Translations under genes and position numbers: made by a program
From: Verrucomicrobiales bacterium
GTDB lineage: Bacteria; Verrucomicrobiota; Verrucomicrobiia; Verrucomicrobiales; DEV007
DNA: 64,000 nucleotides
Direction: 5' to 3'
Assembly: GCA_029213025.1 (NCBI GenBank)
Contig: JARGOZ010000010.1
Coordinates: forward strand, 20,392 to 84,391
Shown here: positions 1 through 9,158 of the stretch, piece by piece
How the letters are laid out: each line of letters begins with the position of its first letter
Position numbering within the stretch: position 1 is the stretch's first letter
The notes under the pieces: generated by a model
Databases searched by the model: none
Told to the model about the DNA's origin: nothing
The model's input: the letters and a program-made list of their open reading frames with translations, nothing else

Positions 1-1
1 T

Positions 2-1456
2 GCCAATTTGGGGAGACCGGTTCGCGAAAGTTCCTGTGAGTGCGAAAGATCGGCTGATATGCAGATGAGCGCGGTGATGGCATTTCTTTCCGGCCCGGCC
101 ATTGCCGACGCAGTTGGTGCGGAAAACAGTGAACTGGCCGAACTCATCCATCAAAATCCGGATGACAAAAAACTCGTTTCAGAAATCTACTACCGGGTTT
201 TGAGTCGTTCTCCCAATGCAGAGGAGATCAAGGCGGCACTGGCTAGTTTTACCGAAATCGAGAAAGATCACGAAACGTTGATTCAACAATTGGCGAAGGC
301 GGAAAGTGATTGGGTGGCGAAGAAATCCGAACTGGAAATCGCCCGCTTTCGTAAAATCAATCAGGCCAGGGCAACTCTCAATGCATACCTTCCCGAGCAT
401 GATAAAAAACGCCAGGCGGCGTTAGCCGATCAGAAGAGCAAAGTGGCGGAAGCGGCCAAAGTTTTGAAAGATAAAGAGGCTCAGCTTCCCAAACTGGCTG
501 AAGAGTTTGTCCAGACGGTTAAACCTTCCGATTTGTGGACGAAATGGTCGGTTCTGCCTGTTTCAGCGGTTACTGCATCGGATAAGTCGAAGGTGGAAAA
601 ACTTGCTGATGGATCGATCCGGTCTACATCCGGGAACAAAGCCCGCAATCTTGACTTTATATTAGTTGCCGACTGGAAAGATACACCGGTCACCGGACTC
701 ATGATTGAAGCCATTCCTGACGAAACCTTCGGTGGCTATGGCCCCGGGCTGAATAACAACGGCAATTTTGTGATAACAGAAGTGCAGCTGCAGGATGGCA
801 GTTCACCGGATCCGAAGAAAAGGAAAAATATCGTATTCTCTGACGCCAGGGCTGACTTCAATCAGCAGGGATTCAGTGTGAAAAATGTATTTAACGGGAA
901 AACCGATCGTTCTGATAAAGGCTGGGCGATTGGCGGTGCCAATTATATGGAACCGCACCGGGCGATGCTGAAGTTAAAGGAAACATTCAAGGGCAATCCT
1001 GATGGCACGAAGCTCAATCTAACGATCATGAACCGGTATAGCGGGGGCGACTATCCAATTGGACGATTTCGTATTTGGTATACTTCAGATCCCGATCCTT
1101 TAAATGAAGGTCTCCCGGCGAATATCGCGAACCTGGTAACGAAATCACCGGCCAGTCGCACTGCGGATGAAAGTAAAGCACTCACCGAATATGTTCGGGA
1201 TAACAATGCGGACTATTTAAAAGCCAGGTTTACTCATCTTCGCTTGCAGCGGCCGATTCCGAAAGATCCGAAACTGATTTCGCTGGAAAATGCCATCAAA
1301 GTAGCGGAGCAACCTGTGGTGGATGATCACCGTCTGCAACAACTACGCCAGGATATGGGATACTCCAACCGGCAGGCCGCAAACCGCAGATTAACGGCTG
1401 CTCAGGATTTGACCTGGGCGCTTATTAACAATCCGTCTTTCCTGTTCAATCGATAA
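2..1456 (+). CDS. DUF1549/DUF1553-type protein, C-terminal part (5' truncated by window)
   Basis: The reading frame is open to the left edge, so only about 484 C-terminal residues are present. The start of this piece resembles the segment of DUF1553 proteins that reads like FLMNGP followed by a YYRVLSRSPNAEE-type block, and the end (TWALINNPSFLFNR) is the usual C-terminus of this family. Residues about 85-165 are charged and probably coiled coil. A later part with YGPGLNNNGNF is the motif seen in the concanavalin-like portion of planctomycete/verrucomicrobial members. These proteins are exported and nearly always encoded next to a DUF1501 gene, as here (49 bp downstream). The biochemical role is unknown; they are associated with carbohydrate degradation loci. 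Family call is firm, function is not. Confidence 0.85.
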   Translation, partial: ANLGRPVRESSCECERSADMQMSAVMAFLSGPAIADAVGAENSELAELIHQNPDDKKLVSEIYYRVLSRSPNAEEIKAALASFTEIEKDHETLIQQLAKAESDWVAKKSELEIARFRKINQARATLNAYLPEHDKKRQAALADQKSKVAEAAKVLKDKEAQLPKLAEEFVQTVKPSDLWTKWSVLPVSAVTASDKSKVEKLADGSIRSTSGNKARNLDFILVADWKDTPVTGLMIEAIPDETFGGYGPGLNNNGNFVITEVQLQDGSSPDPKKRKNIVFSDARADFNQQGFSVKNVFNGKTDRSDKGWAIGGANYMEPHRAMLKLKETFKGNPDGTKLNLTIMNRYSGGDYPIGRFRIWYTSDPDPLNEGLPANIANLVTKSPASRTADESKALTEYVRDNNADYLKARFTHLRLQRPIPKDPKLISLENAIKVAEQPVVDDHRLQQLRQDMGYSNRQAANRRLTAAQDLTWALINNPSFLFNR

Positions 1457-1505
1457 TTCGAAAGTGAACATTTTATAGCAAAGGAAATCCAACCCACTAC
1501 ATATT

Positions 1506-2975
1506 ATGATCAGACTACCAGGTGAAATCGCAAAAGATCTCTGTGATCCCCATTTAAAACCGGGGCGACGGGATTTTCTAAGATTCGGCGGGGCCGGAAT
1601 GCTGGGAATGAGTTTGAACAATATTCTCGCCGTTCAAAATGCCAGTGCCGCTTCAGTTCTTTCGGGTCGACCGGGGTGGGGCAATGCGAAGTCAGTCATT
1701 ATGCTCTATTTGCAGGGCGGGCCAAGTCACCTCGATTTGTGGGACCCCAAACCTGATGCTCCCGATACGGTTCGATCCATCTTTAAACCGATCAATACCA
1801 AAGTGGATGGCTGTCAATACACCGAGGTGCTTCCGAAACTGGCGAAGGTGAACGACAAATTTACTACGGTTCGCTCGATGAGCTATACCCCCAACGGCTT
1901 GTTTAATCACACCGCTGCGATCTATCAGATCATGACCGGTTACACGACTGACAAGGTCAGTCCCTCCGGTCAACTGGAGCCTCCTTCACCGAAGGATTTC
2001 CCCAACTTCGGTTCCAATATCATCCGCTTGAAACCTACCGATGAACCAATGCTGCCGTTCGTCGTGATGCCGCGCCCTCTGCAGGAATCAAATGTGGTTA
2101 ATAAAGGCGGAACGGCCGGTTTCCTGGGTAAAGCCTACGACCCTTACTATCTGTTCCCGGAAGGCGATGACATGAATATGACGAAGATGGATTCGCTCAA
2201 GGTGGATGACCTCCAACTCCGTCCGGATGTGTTTTCCCTCCGGTTGCAAAGGCGCGCCAAGCTACGTGAGGCGCTCAATGCACAGATGCCGATCATCGAT
2301 AAAGCGGTAGAGAATTACAACCTCGACGAATATTATGATAAAGCTTTGAATCTGATTGTGTCAGGCAGGGCTCGCGACGCGTTTAATATAGAAGCTGAAT
2401 CGGAGAAAACCCGGGATATGTATGGCAGAAATACCTTCGGCCAAAGCTGTCTGTTAGCAAGGCGGCTGGTCGAAGCCGGAACAAAAGTCGTCGAAGTTGT
2501 CTGGCCGAAAGTGGCGAACTCCAGCAATCACAGTTGGGATCACCATGTCGGACTGCCGAAGCGGATGAAAGATGAATCAGCGCCCATGCTGGATTCCGGA
2601 CTGTCCGCCCTGTTTCAGGATCTCGATGACCGGGGCATGCTGGATGAAACGCTGGTTGTGGCGATCGGAGAATTCGGACGCAGCCCGGAGAAAGGGGTTT
2701 CCACCTCCGGCAACGGAAACAGCGCCGATGGCCGCGATCACTGGCCTTATTGTTATACAGCTGTGATCGGCGGTGCCGGAATTAAACGCGGATATGTGCA
2801 CGGAAAATCCGACAAAACCGGCAGTGCTCCGGTTGAGGACCCGGTTCATCCTACGGAAATCCTTGCTACGATTTACCACAGTATGGCGATTGATCCCCAG
2901 ACGATTGTTTACAACCACCTCAATCAACCGAGAGAACTTGTTAAAGCCGAATATGTAGAAAAGCTGTTCGCTTAA
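1506..2975 (+). CDS. DUF1501 domain-containing exported protein
   Basis: This 489-residue protein has a twin-arginine-like signal near residues 20-50 ([12 protein letters not shown] then a hydrophobic stretch ending NASAAS), as is usual for DUF1501 proteins. The body contains the expected blocks [16 protein letters not shown], a central [14 protein letters not shown] and GEFGRSP followed by [18 protein letters not shown]. The family is distantly related to the alkaline phosphatase/sulfatase fold and conserves metal-ligand-like His and Asp residues, but the substrate is not known. It follows the DUF1553 gene in the same direction and almost certainly forms a unit with it. It ends 7 bp from the convergent cytochrome gene. 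No clear Shine-Dalgarno sequence is visible. Confidence 0.9.
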   Translation: MIRLPGEIAKDLCDPHLKPGRRDFLRFGGAGMLGMSLNNILAVQNASAASVLSGRPGWGNAKSVIMLYLQGGPSHLDLWDPKPDAPDTVRSIFKPINTKVDGCQYTEVLPKLAKVNDKFTTVRSMSYTPNGLFNHTAAIYQIMTGYTTDKVSPSGQLEPPSPKDFPNFGSNIIRLKPTDEPMLPFVVMPRPLQESNVVNKGGTAGFLGKAYDPYYLFPEGDDMNMTKMDSLKVDDLQLRPDVFSLRLQRRAKLREALNAQMPIIDKAVENYNLDEYYDKALNLIVSGRARDAFNIEAESEKTRDMYGRNTFGQSCLLARRLVEAGTKVVEVVWPKVANSSNHSWDHHVGLPKRMKDESAPMLDSGLSALFQDLDDRGMLDETLVVAIGEFGRSPEKGVSTSGNGNSADGRDHWPYCYTAVIGGAGIKRGYVHGKSDKTGSAPVEDPVHPTEILATIYHSMAIDPQTIVYNHLNQPRELVKAEYVEKLFA

Positions 2976-2982
2976 TAGATTC

Positions 2983-5900
2983 TCACTGGAGGTCGGCTTT
3001 GCCGGCATCAACGACTGCCACCCGAAACTGATCGAGTCCCCAGCCTTTGAGACCACTGATAGTGATTCGGTGGTCTCCGGGTTTCACGGGAATATCAAGC
3101 TGGGCCGCATTGCCATTTTCCGGAAGTTCGATCTCCTGCTCGTTTAAGAACAGGTTCATATCTTTCGTTTTTCCTTCGATCTTCAGCTTCAGTTTGGTGT
3201 TTGACGGAGCTTTGAATTCGAAACGGGCAACACCATAGCGATTCCTCCCTCTACCCACGACAGAGGGCATTTCATTTACCGGCAGATGGCCGTCCACTTT
3301 GGCATAAAGCTTCGTCCACTGATAGGTTTTGTCGTCCTCGCCGAAAATCTTTTTGCCGTAAAATCCGATATCGTCACGGGTTCTCTCATGAGGTTGCAGC
3401 ACCTGCCAGCTTCGGATGTAGGTAGTGGCAGTAGTCTTGAAATCACCCTCTTTGCCGAGTTCAGACAGGAATCTCACCAGATCGATGAATTCATCTTCGC
3501 GAAGCTGCAGAGTCAGTCCGGGTGGCATCAGGGAAACCGGGCTGATTGTCTGATTTTTGATCTGATTTTTCGCAATGCGGTTTTCGTTTCCGGCCGCGTC
3601 CCGAATTACGATTTCGTTTTTATCTTCCCGGGCCACTGCCCCGGCAAAGGTGTCGCCGTTTTTCAGAGTAACCAAAGTGGTGTGATATCCCTCCTTGATT
3701 TTCTTTCCTGGCTCAAGCAGCGATTCAATCAGATAATCGACCGGCGCAGACGACCCGATACTCACAAGATCGGGTCCGATAATTCCTCCTGCGCCGCCAA
3801 TCGCGTGGCATACCATGCACTGGAGGCTGGCGCGACGATACACAATTTCCCCCCGGTGTGGATCGCCTGTTGTCGCCACCGCATTCATCATCGCTTCCAT
3901 TTCCTCTGCGGTGAGCGCCATTTTCATCGGCTTCAAGCTGCCGGCTTTTTGAATGGCTTTAATCAGTGCGTCCGGTTTAGTTGCCGCACCGGAGGCTTTC
4001 TGAATGCCGGCCAGAGCAACCGGTTCCGGCAAGGTGACGCCCTTGGCTGACAAGGCGTTCGTCAGGTGGGTTGTGGCGTTGTTGTTGGACAGGAATGCGG
4101 CAAATACTTCCCCGGCAGCCGCTGTATCTTGAAAAGTCGGCAGGCTGGCTGCGGCAATTCGCGCTGCGGCTGCCGGGCTGAATTTCGACAGTCCAGTAAT
4201 AGCCCGGGTCCTTTGGCTGATTGGCGCTTTGGGATTCCGGGCCAGCTGACTGAGAAACTCACCTGTTTGGGCACCGCCAAACACCCGCAGACCGGCTAAA
4301 GCTGCATTGGCACGAAATGCGTCTTTTCCGAGAAAGGCCTTTTCCAGGTCCGTTCGGGCCGAAGAAATTTTCCAATACCCGGCGAGCAGGGCCGCCTGCT
4401 CAAAAATCGCGTTGTTTTTTGATTTCAGAAAATCGGTTACTGAATCCAAATCGCTTTTTGGTTTGGTTCGGCGAAGTTTGGCGGCATTGGCAAGTGAAGC
4501 GAGGATGATCGACTTTTGAGCGTCCGCTGTATCCTTTTCTTTGGCTTTCGAAAACAGTACATCCAGCTGGTCAGGGCTGGCAGATCGCGCCGCCCATTCA
4601 CACAAGTCGGAAATATCTTTCTGCGAAGCAAATTTGCCGTTTTTCAGTGCAGAAAATAAACTGGCGCTTCCGGTTTTGGTGTTCACCGCACTCATTGCGT
4701 AGAGCAGCTGAGCGGGTGTTTCAAAAGGGTTGCCTGACTCTGCGGCACTGAGCCACTTGTAGTCGTGTTCACGACAAATGTTCCAAACGGCGAAATCGAG
4801 AAAATCATCCGGTTCTTCTATCCCCTCCAAAGCACAAAGAGCAGTTTGAACCGTATCGGGGTAGGGGAGTTCACTCAAAAGGCTGACGCCCCAAAGCCGA
4901 ACCCTCGGGTGCGGATCCTTCACGGCTTTTTCCGCTACTTCCTTCGCTGCGGTAGTTTCTGAAGCGTGGTAGTAAATGGCCCGGATGGCACCGGCGCGCA
5001 CCTGCGGAGACTTCGAATTTATCGCCAGATCAACGGCCCAGTCTTTCCGGAACTGGTTGGTTGCCTGGGAAGCCTGGATAAGATGGAGTTTTTTCAGATC
5101 ACTATCACCCTCTGTTTTCCACGCTGATTTGATCCCGGCCAGGGCGGCGTCTTTCTCCCGCATCCGCAGTTCGACAGTAGCCATTTGCTCGTTCCAACCT
5201 ACCGGCCCGGCCAGCTTAGCGAGGGATTCCTCGTTCATCTTGCTGAGATCTGCTTTCTTGTCGAGAGGGCGGTCTTCAAAGGTGACCCGCCAGATACGTC
5301 CGTGCTCGTGGTCCCTTCGCTCATCGCGGAAATCGACCTCCCCGTGCTGGATGATCGGATTGTACCAGTCGGCAATGTAAACGGCTCCGTCCGGCCCCAT
5401 TTTTACATCAATCGGTCGGAAAGCCCGGTGTGTGCAGCTAACCAGATCTTCCACCTGGGTTGAGGTGTAGGCACTGGTGCCGTTTTCTGTGACTTTAAAT
5501 CGATTCACCCTATGGCCGCGGAAGTCCGCTGCAGCAATCGTTCCGATGTATTCCTCCGGCAGATGTGCGCCGCTTAAAACCTCTGCGCCACAATGCTTCG
5601 GTTGGCCGGGGTTTAGTCCGGAGAGAAACCGGGATGCTCCGGGCGAAGTGCGAAACACTGATTTCGGATAGACAAAATTGATGCCCTCGCTGCCGGCGCC
5701 ATCGGTCATGAAGCTTTGGCCGTACTTGTCAAAAACATGGCCCCACGGATTGATCAGGCCTTTCATAAAAACCTCTGCCCGATGCGTCTCCGGACGGAAA
5801 CTCCACATACCACCGCCCAACAATCGCCGAATTCCGTAGGGAGTTTCAAGATGACTGTGTATGTAAATTGATTGATTCATCCAGATCATGCCTTCCGGGC

Positions 5901-6453
5901 CCCAGCGAAAGGTGTGGAGGAGATGGTGCGTGTCCTCGGTGCCAAATCCGGACTGCACGACCCGTCGGTGATCTGCTTTACCGTCTCCGTCGGTGTCCTT
6001 TAAAAACAGCATTTCAGTGGAGTTGGCCACATAGGCACCGCCATCGCCGGGGAGGACCGCTGTCGGAATATGCAAATGATCGGCAAACACGGTCGATTTG
6101 TCAGCCGTGCCGTCTCCATCAGTATCTTCCAGAATAATGACCTGATCGATCTCTTCCTGTCCGGGCGCGATGTGGGGATAAAGCGGACTACTCACCACCC
6201 AGAGTCGGCCCTGAGTATCCCAGTTCATATGGACGGGTTTTTTCAGAAGCGGTTCAGCCGCGAAAATGTTGATTTTGGCTCCTTCCGGAAGTTTAAAACC
6301 GGCCGCCTGGTCTTTGACGTCAGTGCTGGGAATATCGCGCAGCCCGTTTTGTGCGGTAGCCAGTCCCGAAACGACCGCAACAATGATGACCGTACAGGGT
6401 ACAGTCCATGACCTAACAGGGTACAGTCTGTTGAAAAAGTTGATTGGTGTCAT
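2983..6453 (-). CDS. PVC-type membrane-bound/exported dehydrogenase with c-type heme (CxxCH)
   Basis: This 1156-residue exported protein has three visible parts: an N-terminal beta-propeller-like dehydrogenase with DTDGDG motifs (calcium-type loops), a HEAT-like alpha-helical middle (residues about 480-800), and a cytochrome c domain with CMVCH near residue 877. The C-terminus carries a domain like those binding carbohydrate or membrane partners. The reading frame is open upstream to 6645, but the ATG at 6453 is preferred: it is 1 nt after the stop of the GDSL gene and is followed by a signal peptide ending near VVSGLATAQ. Members are abundant in Planctomycetota and Verrucomicrobiota, probably oxidising sugars or alcohols in the periplasm. 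Two copies of the dispersed 22-bp repeat are read through inside the signal peptide. Confidence 0.9.
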   Translation of the reverse strand: MTPINFFNRLYPVRSWTVPCTVIIVAVVSGLATAQNGLRDIPSTDVKDQAAGFKLPEGAKINIFAAEPLLKKPVHMNWDTQGRLWVVSSPLYPHIAPGQEEIDQVIILEDTDGDGTADKSTVFADHLHIPTAVLPGDGGAYVANSTEMLFLKDTDGDGKADHRRVVQSGFGTEDTHHLLHTFRWGPEGMIWMNQSIYIHSHLETPYGIRRLLGGGMWSFRPETHRAEVFMKGLINPWGHVFDKYGQSFMTDGAGSEGINFVYPKSVFRTSPGASRFLSGLNPGQPKHCGAEVLSGAHLPEEYIGTIAAADFRGHRVNRFKVTENGTSAYTSTQVEDLVSCTHRAFRPIDVKMGPDGAVYIADWYNPIIQHGEVDFRDERRDHEHGRIWRVTFEDRPLDKKADLSKMNEESLAKLAGPVGWNEQMATVELRMREKDAALAGIKSAWKTEGDSDLKKLHLIQASQATNQFRKDWAVDLAINSKSPQVRAGAIRAIYYHASETTAAKEVAEKAVKDPHPRVRLWGVSLLSELPYPDTVQTALCALEGIEEPDDFLDFAVWNICREHDYKWLSAAESGNPFETPAQLLYAMSAVNTKTGSASLFSALKNGKFASQKDISDLCEWAARSASPDQLDVLFSKAKEKDTADAQKSIILASLANAAKLRRTKPKSDLDSVTDFLKSKNNAIFEQAALLAGYWKISSARTDLEKAFLGKDAFRANAALAGLRVFGGAQTGEFLSQLARNPKAPISQRTRAITGLSKFSPAAAARIAAASLPTFQDTAAAGEVFAAFLSNNNATTHLTNALSAKGVTLPEPVALAGIQKASGAATKPDALIKAIQKAGSLKPMKMALTAEEMEAMMNAVATTGDPHRGEIVYRRASLQCMVCHAIGGAGGIIGPDLVSIGSSAPVDYLIESLLEPGKKIKEGYHTTLVTLKNGDTFAGAVAREDKNEIVIRDAAGNENRIAKNQIKNQTISPVSLMPPGLTLQLREDEFIDLVRFLSELGKEGDFKTTATTYIRSWQVLQPHERTRDDIGFYGKKIFGEDDKTYQWTKLYAKVDGHLPVNEMPSVVGRGRNRYGVARFEFKAPSNTKLKLKIEGKTKDMNLFLNEQEIELPENGNAAQLDIPVKPGDHRITISGLKGWGLDQFRVAVVDAGKADLQ
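6393..6424 (+). repeat. Dispersed 22-bp repeat, locus 1 (2 copies, inside a signal-peptide coding region)
   Basis: Cores TACAGGGTAC (6393-6402) and AACAGGGTAC (6415-6424) are spaced 22 bp apart and separated by AGTCCATGACCT. The array lies in the first 20 codons of the leftward cytochrome gene and is translated in frame as LYPV and TVPC-type residues. It is one of six related loci in this window. Confidence 0.9.
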
Positions 6454-6454
6454 A

Positions 6455-7474
6455 TCAGGCAGGTTTAGAAGGATTCTGGATTTTGGTCCGGATTTCGTTG
6501 ATCGTTGCTTCTCTTTCTTTAATGAGCGGATCAAACATCGGGATTTCTTTGGCATTGTTTCCCTGCTCATGTTTACGGAACAGAAACAGGTAGGTTTCGT
6601 TGGCGGGGCGCCAGCGATGGAAAAAGAGCCGGTTTTTCTCAACAATTTCCGAGCGAAGTTGAGTGAACTTCGAGTAATCGGATTTGGCGATTCTCTCAGC
6701 GGGCAGTTTCAGGCCGGTAATTATGTGATTGGCGATCATCTGATAACCAGCATCACCGTAGTGGATTCCATTTTCAGTGAGCGCAGGTTCGGCAACCTCG
6801 CCGGAATGCCCAATGGCCGAAAACAGATCGATCGTCTTGTAGTTATTCTCCCTGGCGAGCTTCACGATAGCTTTTGAAAAAGCGGCCAGATTTTTGTTAT
6901 TTTCCACCTGATCGGGTAGAGGTGGCCCGAGATTCTCCAGAGGAGGCGGAGTGATTAAGATGATCTCGCGCAGGTCTTTGCCGGCGGAGTTGCGGATATT
7001 GTCAATCAACTGGCGGTAGCCGGAGATAAAAACATCCAGATCCGATTCCAAACCAGCCCCGATTACCGAAGTCACTGCGTTTTGTTCGTTAGTCCACTGC
7101 TGGTTGATCGACATGGCTGCTCCGGTGCCATAGCAGATCATGACGACATTCGGGCGCATCTCACTGATTGCTTTACCGAGCCGTTCCCGGCCTTCTGAAG
7201 GTGGGCCGAAATACGAGCGGGCATCATTGAAAACTGAGTCACCGCTCCAACCGAGATTTCGGAAAACGAGATTTTTTGCCTCCGACGCAACCAGTATATG
7301 GCTCTCGATGTGGCCGTAACTTTGGGCTCTCTCGACAAAAGTATTCCCGATGAAGGCCACCCGGTCATTGTCGCGCAGGATTTCCTCTGCGGACAAATTG
7401 TAAACGGCCATAATCGCCGAAATAATTACTAAATACCAAAAATTTTGGACCATCTCGAAATGTAGAGACGGCAC
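6455..7474 (-). CDS. SGNH/GDSL-type hydrolase
   Basis: The product is a 339-residue exported protein with a hydrophobic N-terminal signal segment (about residues 10-28; Met8 is an alternative start). SGNH family blocks are visible: FIGNTF at 41-46 in the position of block I, NLGWSGD at 73-79 for block II, YGTGAA at 115-120 for block III, and NGIHYGDAGY near 235 with the catalytic-type His238. Block I has Asn-Thr where the nucleophile serine is usual, a substitution I associate with PVC members, so hydrolytic activity is uncertain. The stop codon is followed after 1 nt by the ATG of the cytochrome dehydrogenase, so the two are translationally coupled. It probably acts as an esterase/deacetylase on extracellular substrates. 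Confidence 0.8.
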   Translation of the reverse strand: MPSLHFEMVQNFWYLVIISAIMAVYNLSAEEILRDNDRVAFIGNTFVERAQSYGHIESHILVASEAKNLVFRNLGWSGDSVFNDARSYFGPPSEGRERLGKAISEMRPNVVMICYGTGAAMSINQQWTNEQNAVTSVIGAGLESDLDVFISGYRQLIDNIRNSAGKDLREIILITPPPLENLGPPLPDQVENNKNLAAFSKAIVKLARENNYKTIDLFSAIGHSGEVAEPALTENGIHYGDAGYQMIANHIITGLKLPAERIAKSDYSKFTQLRSEIVEKNRLFFHRWRPANETYLFLFRKHEQGNNAKEIPMFDPLIKEREATINEIRTKIQNPSKPA

Positions 7475-7539
7475 GGAATGAAATCAAATTATGAGTCAAT
7501 CCTGATTGCGCTTTTTGCCGATCAATCGATCCGCAAATA

Positions 7540-7959
7540 TTACTTCAGAAACACTTCGATCCTGCCGCCGTTCTCCGGCACGCGGAAAACACACTTGGCA
7601 AATTCGGGAGGTCCGAATCTTGTTTTGGGATTATTGGAGAAGCCGTAAGGTTCGACAGGAATCTTAAAACGGCCTTTGGTATCCAGCACTCCGTTCCCGT
7701 TGGTGTCCCAAACCACTGCCACGGCGTAAAGGCCGGGAGGCAGGTTCCTGGCCGTTGTGATAACCGGTCCGGGAGCTTTTACGGGGACCTTCGGAGACTC
7801 CGGAAGTTCATTCACTCGAAAGTCGCTGGCGTTGTTGTAAAAGCCTACCATCAAGGTGCCGCCGGGGCGATCCACGCCGTGAACAATCACTTCGACATCA
7901 GCGGCCTGGCTGCAGACAGAGAAAATCAGGAGAAAAGCTGTGATCAGATATTTCATCAT
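7540..7959 (-). CDS. DUF2141 domain-containing exported protein
   Basis: This is a 139-residue protein with a clean signal peptide (MMKYLITAFLLIFSVCSQA, cleavage near residue 19). The rest matches the DUF2141 pattern: a GTLMVGFYN segment, NLPPGLYAVAVVWDTNGNGVLDT, and GFSNNP, with a calcium-loop-like DTNGNG. The family forms a small beta-sandwich and has no established function. It sits on the minus strand between the E1-alpha gene and the GDSL gene, 53 bp from the former and 65 bp from the latter, so co-transcription is possible but not shown. Confidence 0.85.
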   Translation of the reverse strand: MMKYLITAFLLIFSVCSQAADVEVIVHGVDRPGGTLMVGFYNNASDFRVNELPESPKVPVKAPGPVITTARNLPPGLYAVAVVWDTNGNGVLDTKGRFKIPVEPYGFSNNPKTRFGPPEFAKCVFRVPENGGRIEVFLK

Positions 7960-8012
7960 TCGAAATTGAAACGGTTCAACAGCCGGATTGGTTAGGAAAA
8001 CCAGACTTCAAA

Positions 8013-9053
8013 TTAGCTCCGCCATGTATTTTCACTTTCGACCAGGTCCGAACTGGAAATGGCCTGCCAGGTTTCTTTAACCGGACTGGGTGAAGATTCA
8101 CTTTGGGCCTGTACTGTCGCCTCCTCGACTTCTTTTTGGATTCGTTGTTTGAGTTGTTCGATTTCCATTTCAGTCATCCAGCCATTCTGGAGAATTTGTT
8201 CAACCGCAACTTTGTTGCAGTCCCGCCCGAAATGATCTTCGCGGGCCGATGCGGCGACGTATCGGGCATCATCATGCTCGCCGTGGCCGGCCAGTCTGAG
8301 CATCCGGCCTACCACCATTTGCGGGCCCGCTCCGGAGCGGGCTTTGCTAATTGCTTCGGAAAAAACTTCGACACATTCGAGAGGGTCGGTGCCATCGATA
8401 GAATAGCCGGAAACTCCGTAGCCTTTCGCGCGATCCACGAGGCTTTCGCAGGCAAACTGCCGGTCCTCTTTGGTAGAGTAGGCATATTGGTTGTTTGCCA
8501 CTGCAACCACGAGAGGCAGCTTTTCCACCGCCGCCTGGTTCATCGCTTCGTGAAATGCGCCCGTGGAAGTTCCTCCATCACCGATTGTGGCGCCGCCTAC
8601 CACGCCTGATTCGCCTTTAAATCGCTTGGCTATCAGCATGCCGTTGACGACGGCGATCAACGATCCGAGGTGGGAAATCATGGCCGGCATCCCTTTTGAA
8701 GGAAGCCCCCGGTGAATATTGCCGTCACGGCCTTTCATAGGGCCTTCGACAGATCCCAAATAGGTCCGCGCTGCATCAATGAGGGGTTCCCCAAAGGCCA
8801 TCCTGCCTGCCTGATCCCGGATCAATCCGGCAAAAATGTCGCCACCCGATTGATCGAGTTGGGCACCGAGTGCGGCACTGAATGCCTCTTGCCCACGCCC
8901 CAGGTAGACGCCGCCGGTGATTTTTCCGGCCCGGTATAGAGCGGCAATTTTGTCTTCGAATGATCGCCCGAAAACCATCCATTTGAAGGTCTTTAGATAC
9001 GATTCTTTCCACTGCTCCGGATCGCTATGCTTCTTTGCTGCCATCAGGGCCAT
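8013..9053 (-). CDS. Thiamine-pyrophosphate-dependent dehydrogenase E1 component, alpha subunit
   Basis: This 346-residue protein has the TPP-binding signature GDGGTSTGAFHEAMN starting at residue 158 and closing with NNQYAYS near 187, plus HLGS and the phosphorylation-loop-like region of pyruvate/branched-chain 2-oxoacid dehydrogenase E1 alpha. E1 alpha normally pairs with a beta subunit to decarboxylate a 2-oxoacid and pass the acyl group to a lipoyl E2. No beta, E2 or E3 gene is adjacent, so the partner must lie elsewhere. Met4 is an alternative start. The gene is divergent from the sulfatase at 9159, with about 105 bp shared upstream sequence. Confidence 0.88.
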   Translation of the reverse strand: MALMAAKKHSDPEQWKESYLKTFKWMVFGRSFEDKIAALYRAGKITGGVYLGRGQEAFSAALGAQLDQSGGDIFAGLIRDQAGRMAFGEPLIDAARTYLGSVEGPMKGRDGNIHRGLPSKGMPAMISHLGSLIAVVNGMLIAKRFKGESGVVGGATIGDGGTSTGAFHEAMNQAAVEKLPLVVAVANNQYAYSTKEDRQFACESLVDRAKGYGVSGYSIDGTDPLECVEVFSEAISKARSGAGPQMVVGRMLRLAGHGEHDDARYVAASAREDHFGRDCNKVAVEQILQNGWMTEMEIEQLKQRIQKEVEEATVQAQSESSPSPVKETWQAISSSDLVESENTWRS

Positions 9054-9158
9054 CCTGGACTAATATCGACGGTATCGCTAACAGAATTCCAAATGCTTCC
9101 AGGAGCCGGCAGCGTTTTCGCGGCTTTGACTAATCCGGCCAGTCGCGTTATTTGGCGC

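Noticed and set aside
3286..4050. Plus-strand 254-residue ORF
   Set aside because: It is the antisense shadow of the cytochrome dehydrogenase gene, with no domain recognised.
6454..6645. Longer start for the cytochrome dehydrogenase gene
   Set aside because: The extension overlaps the GDSL gene and hides the signal peptide.
9027..9158. Longer start for the sulfatase gene
   Set aside because: It overlaps the divergent E1-alpha gene; the 9159 start gives a signal peptide.
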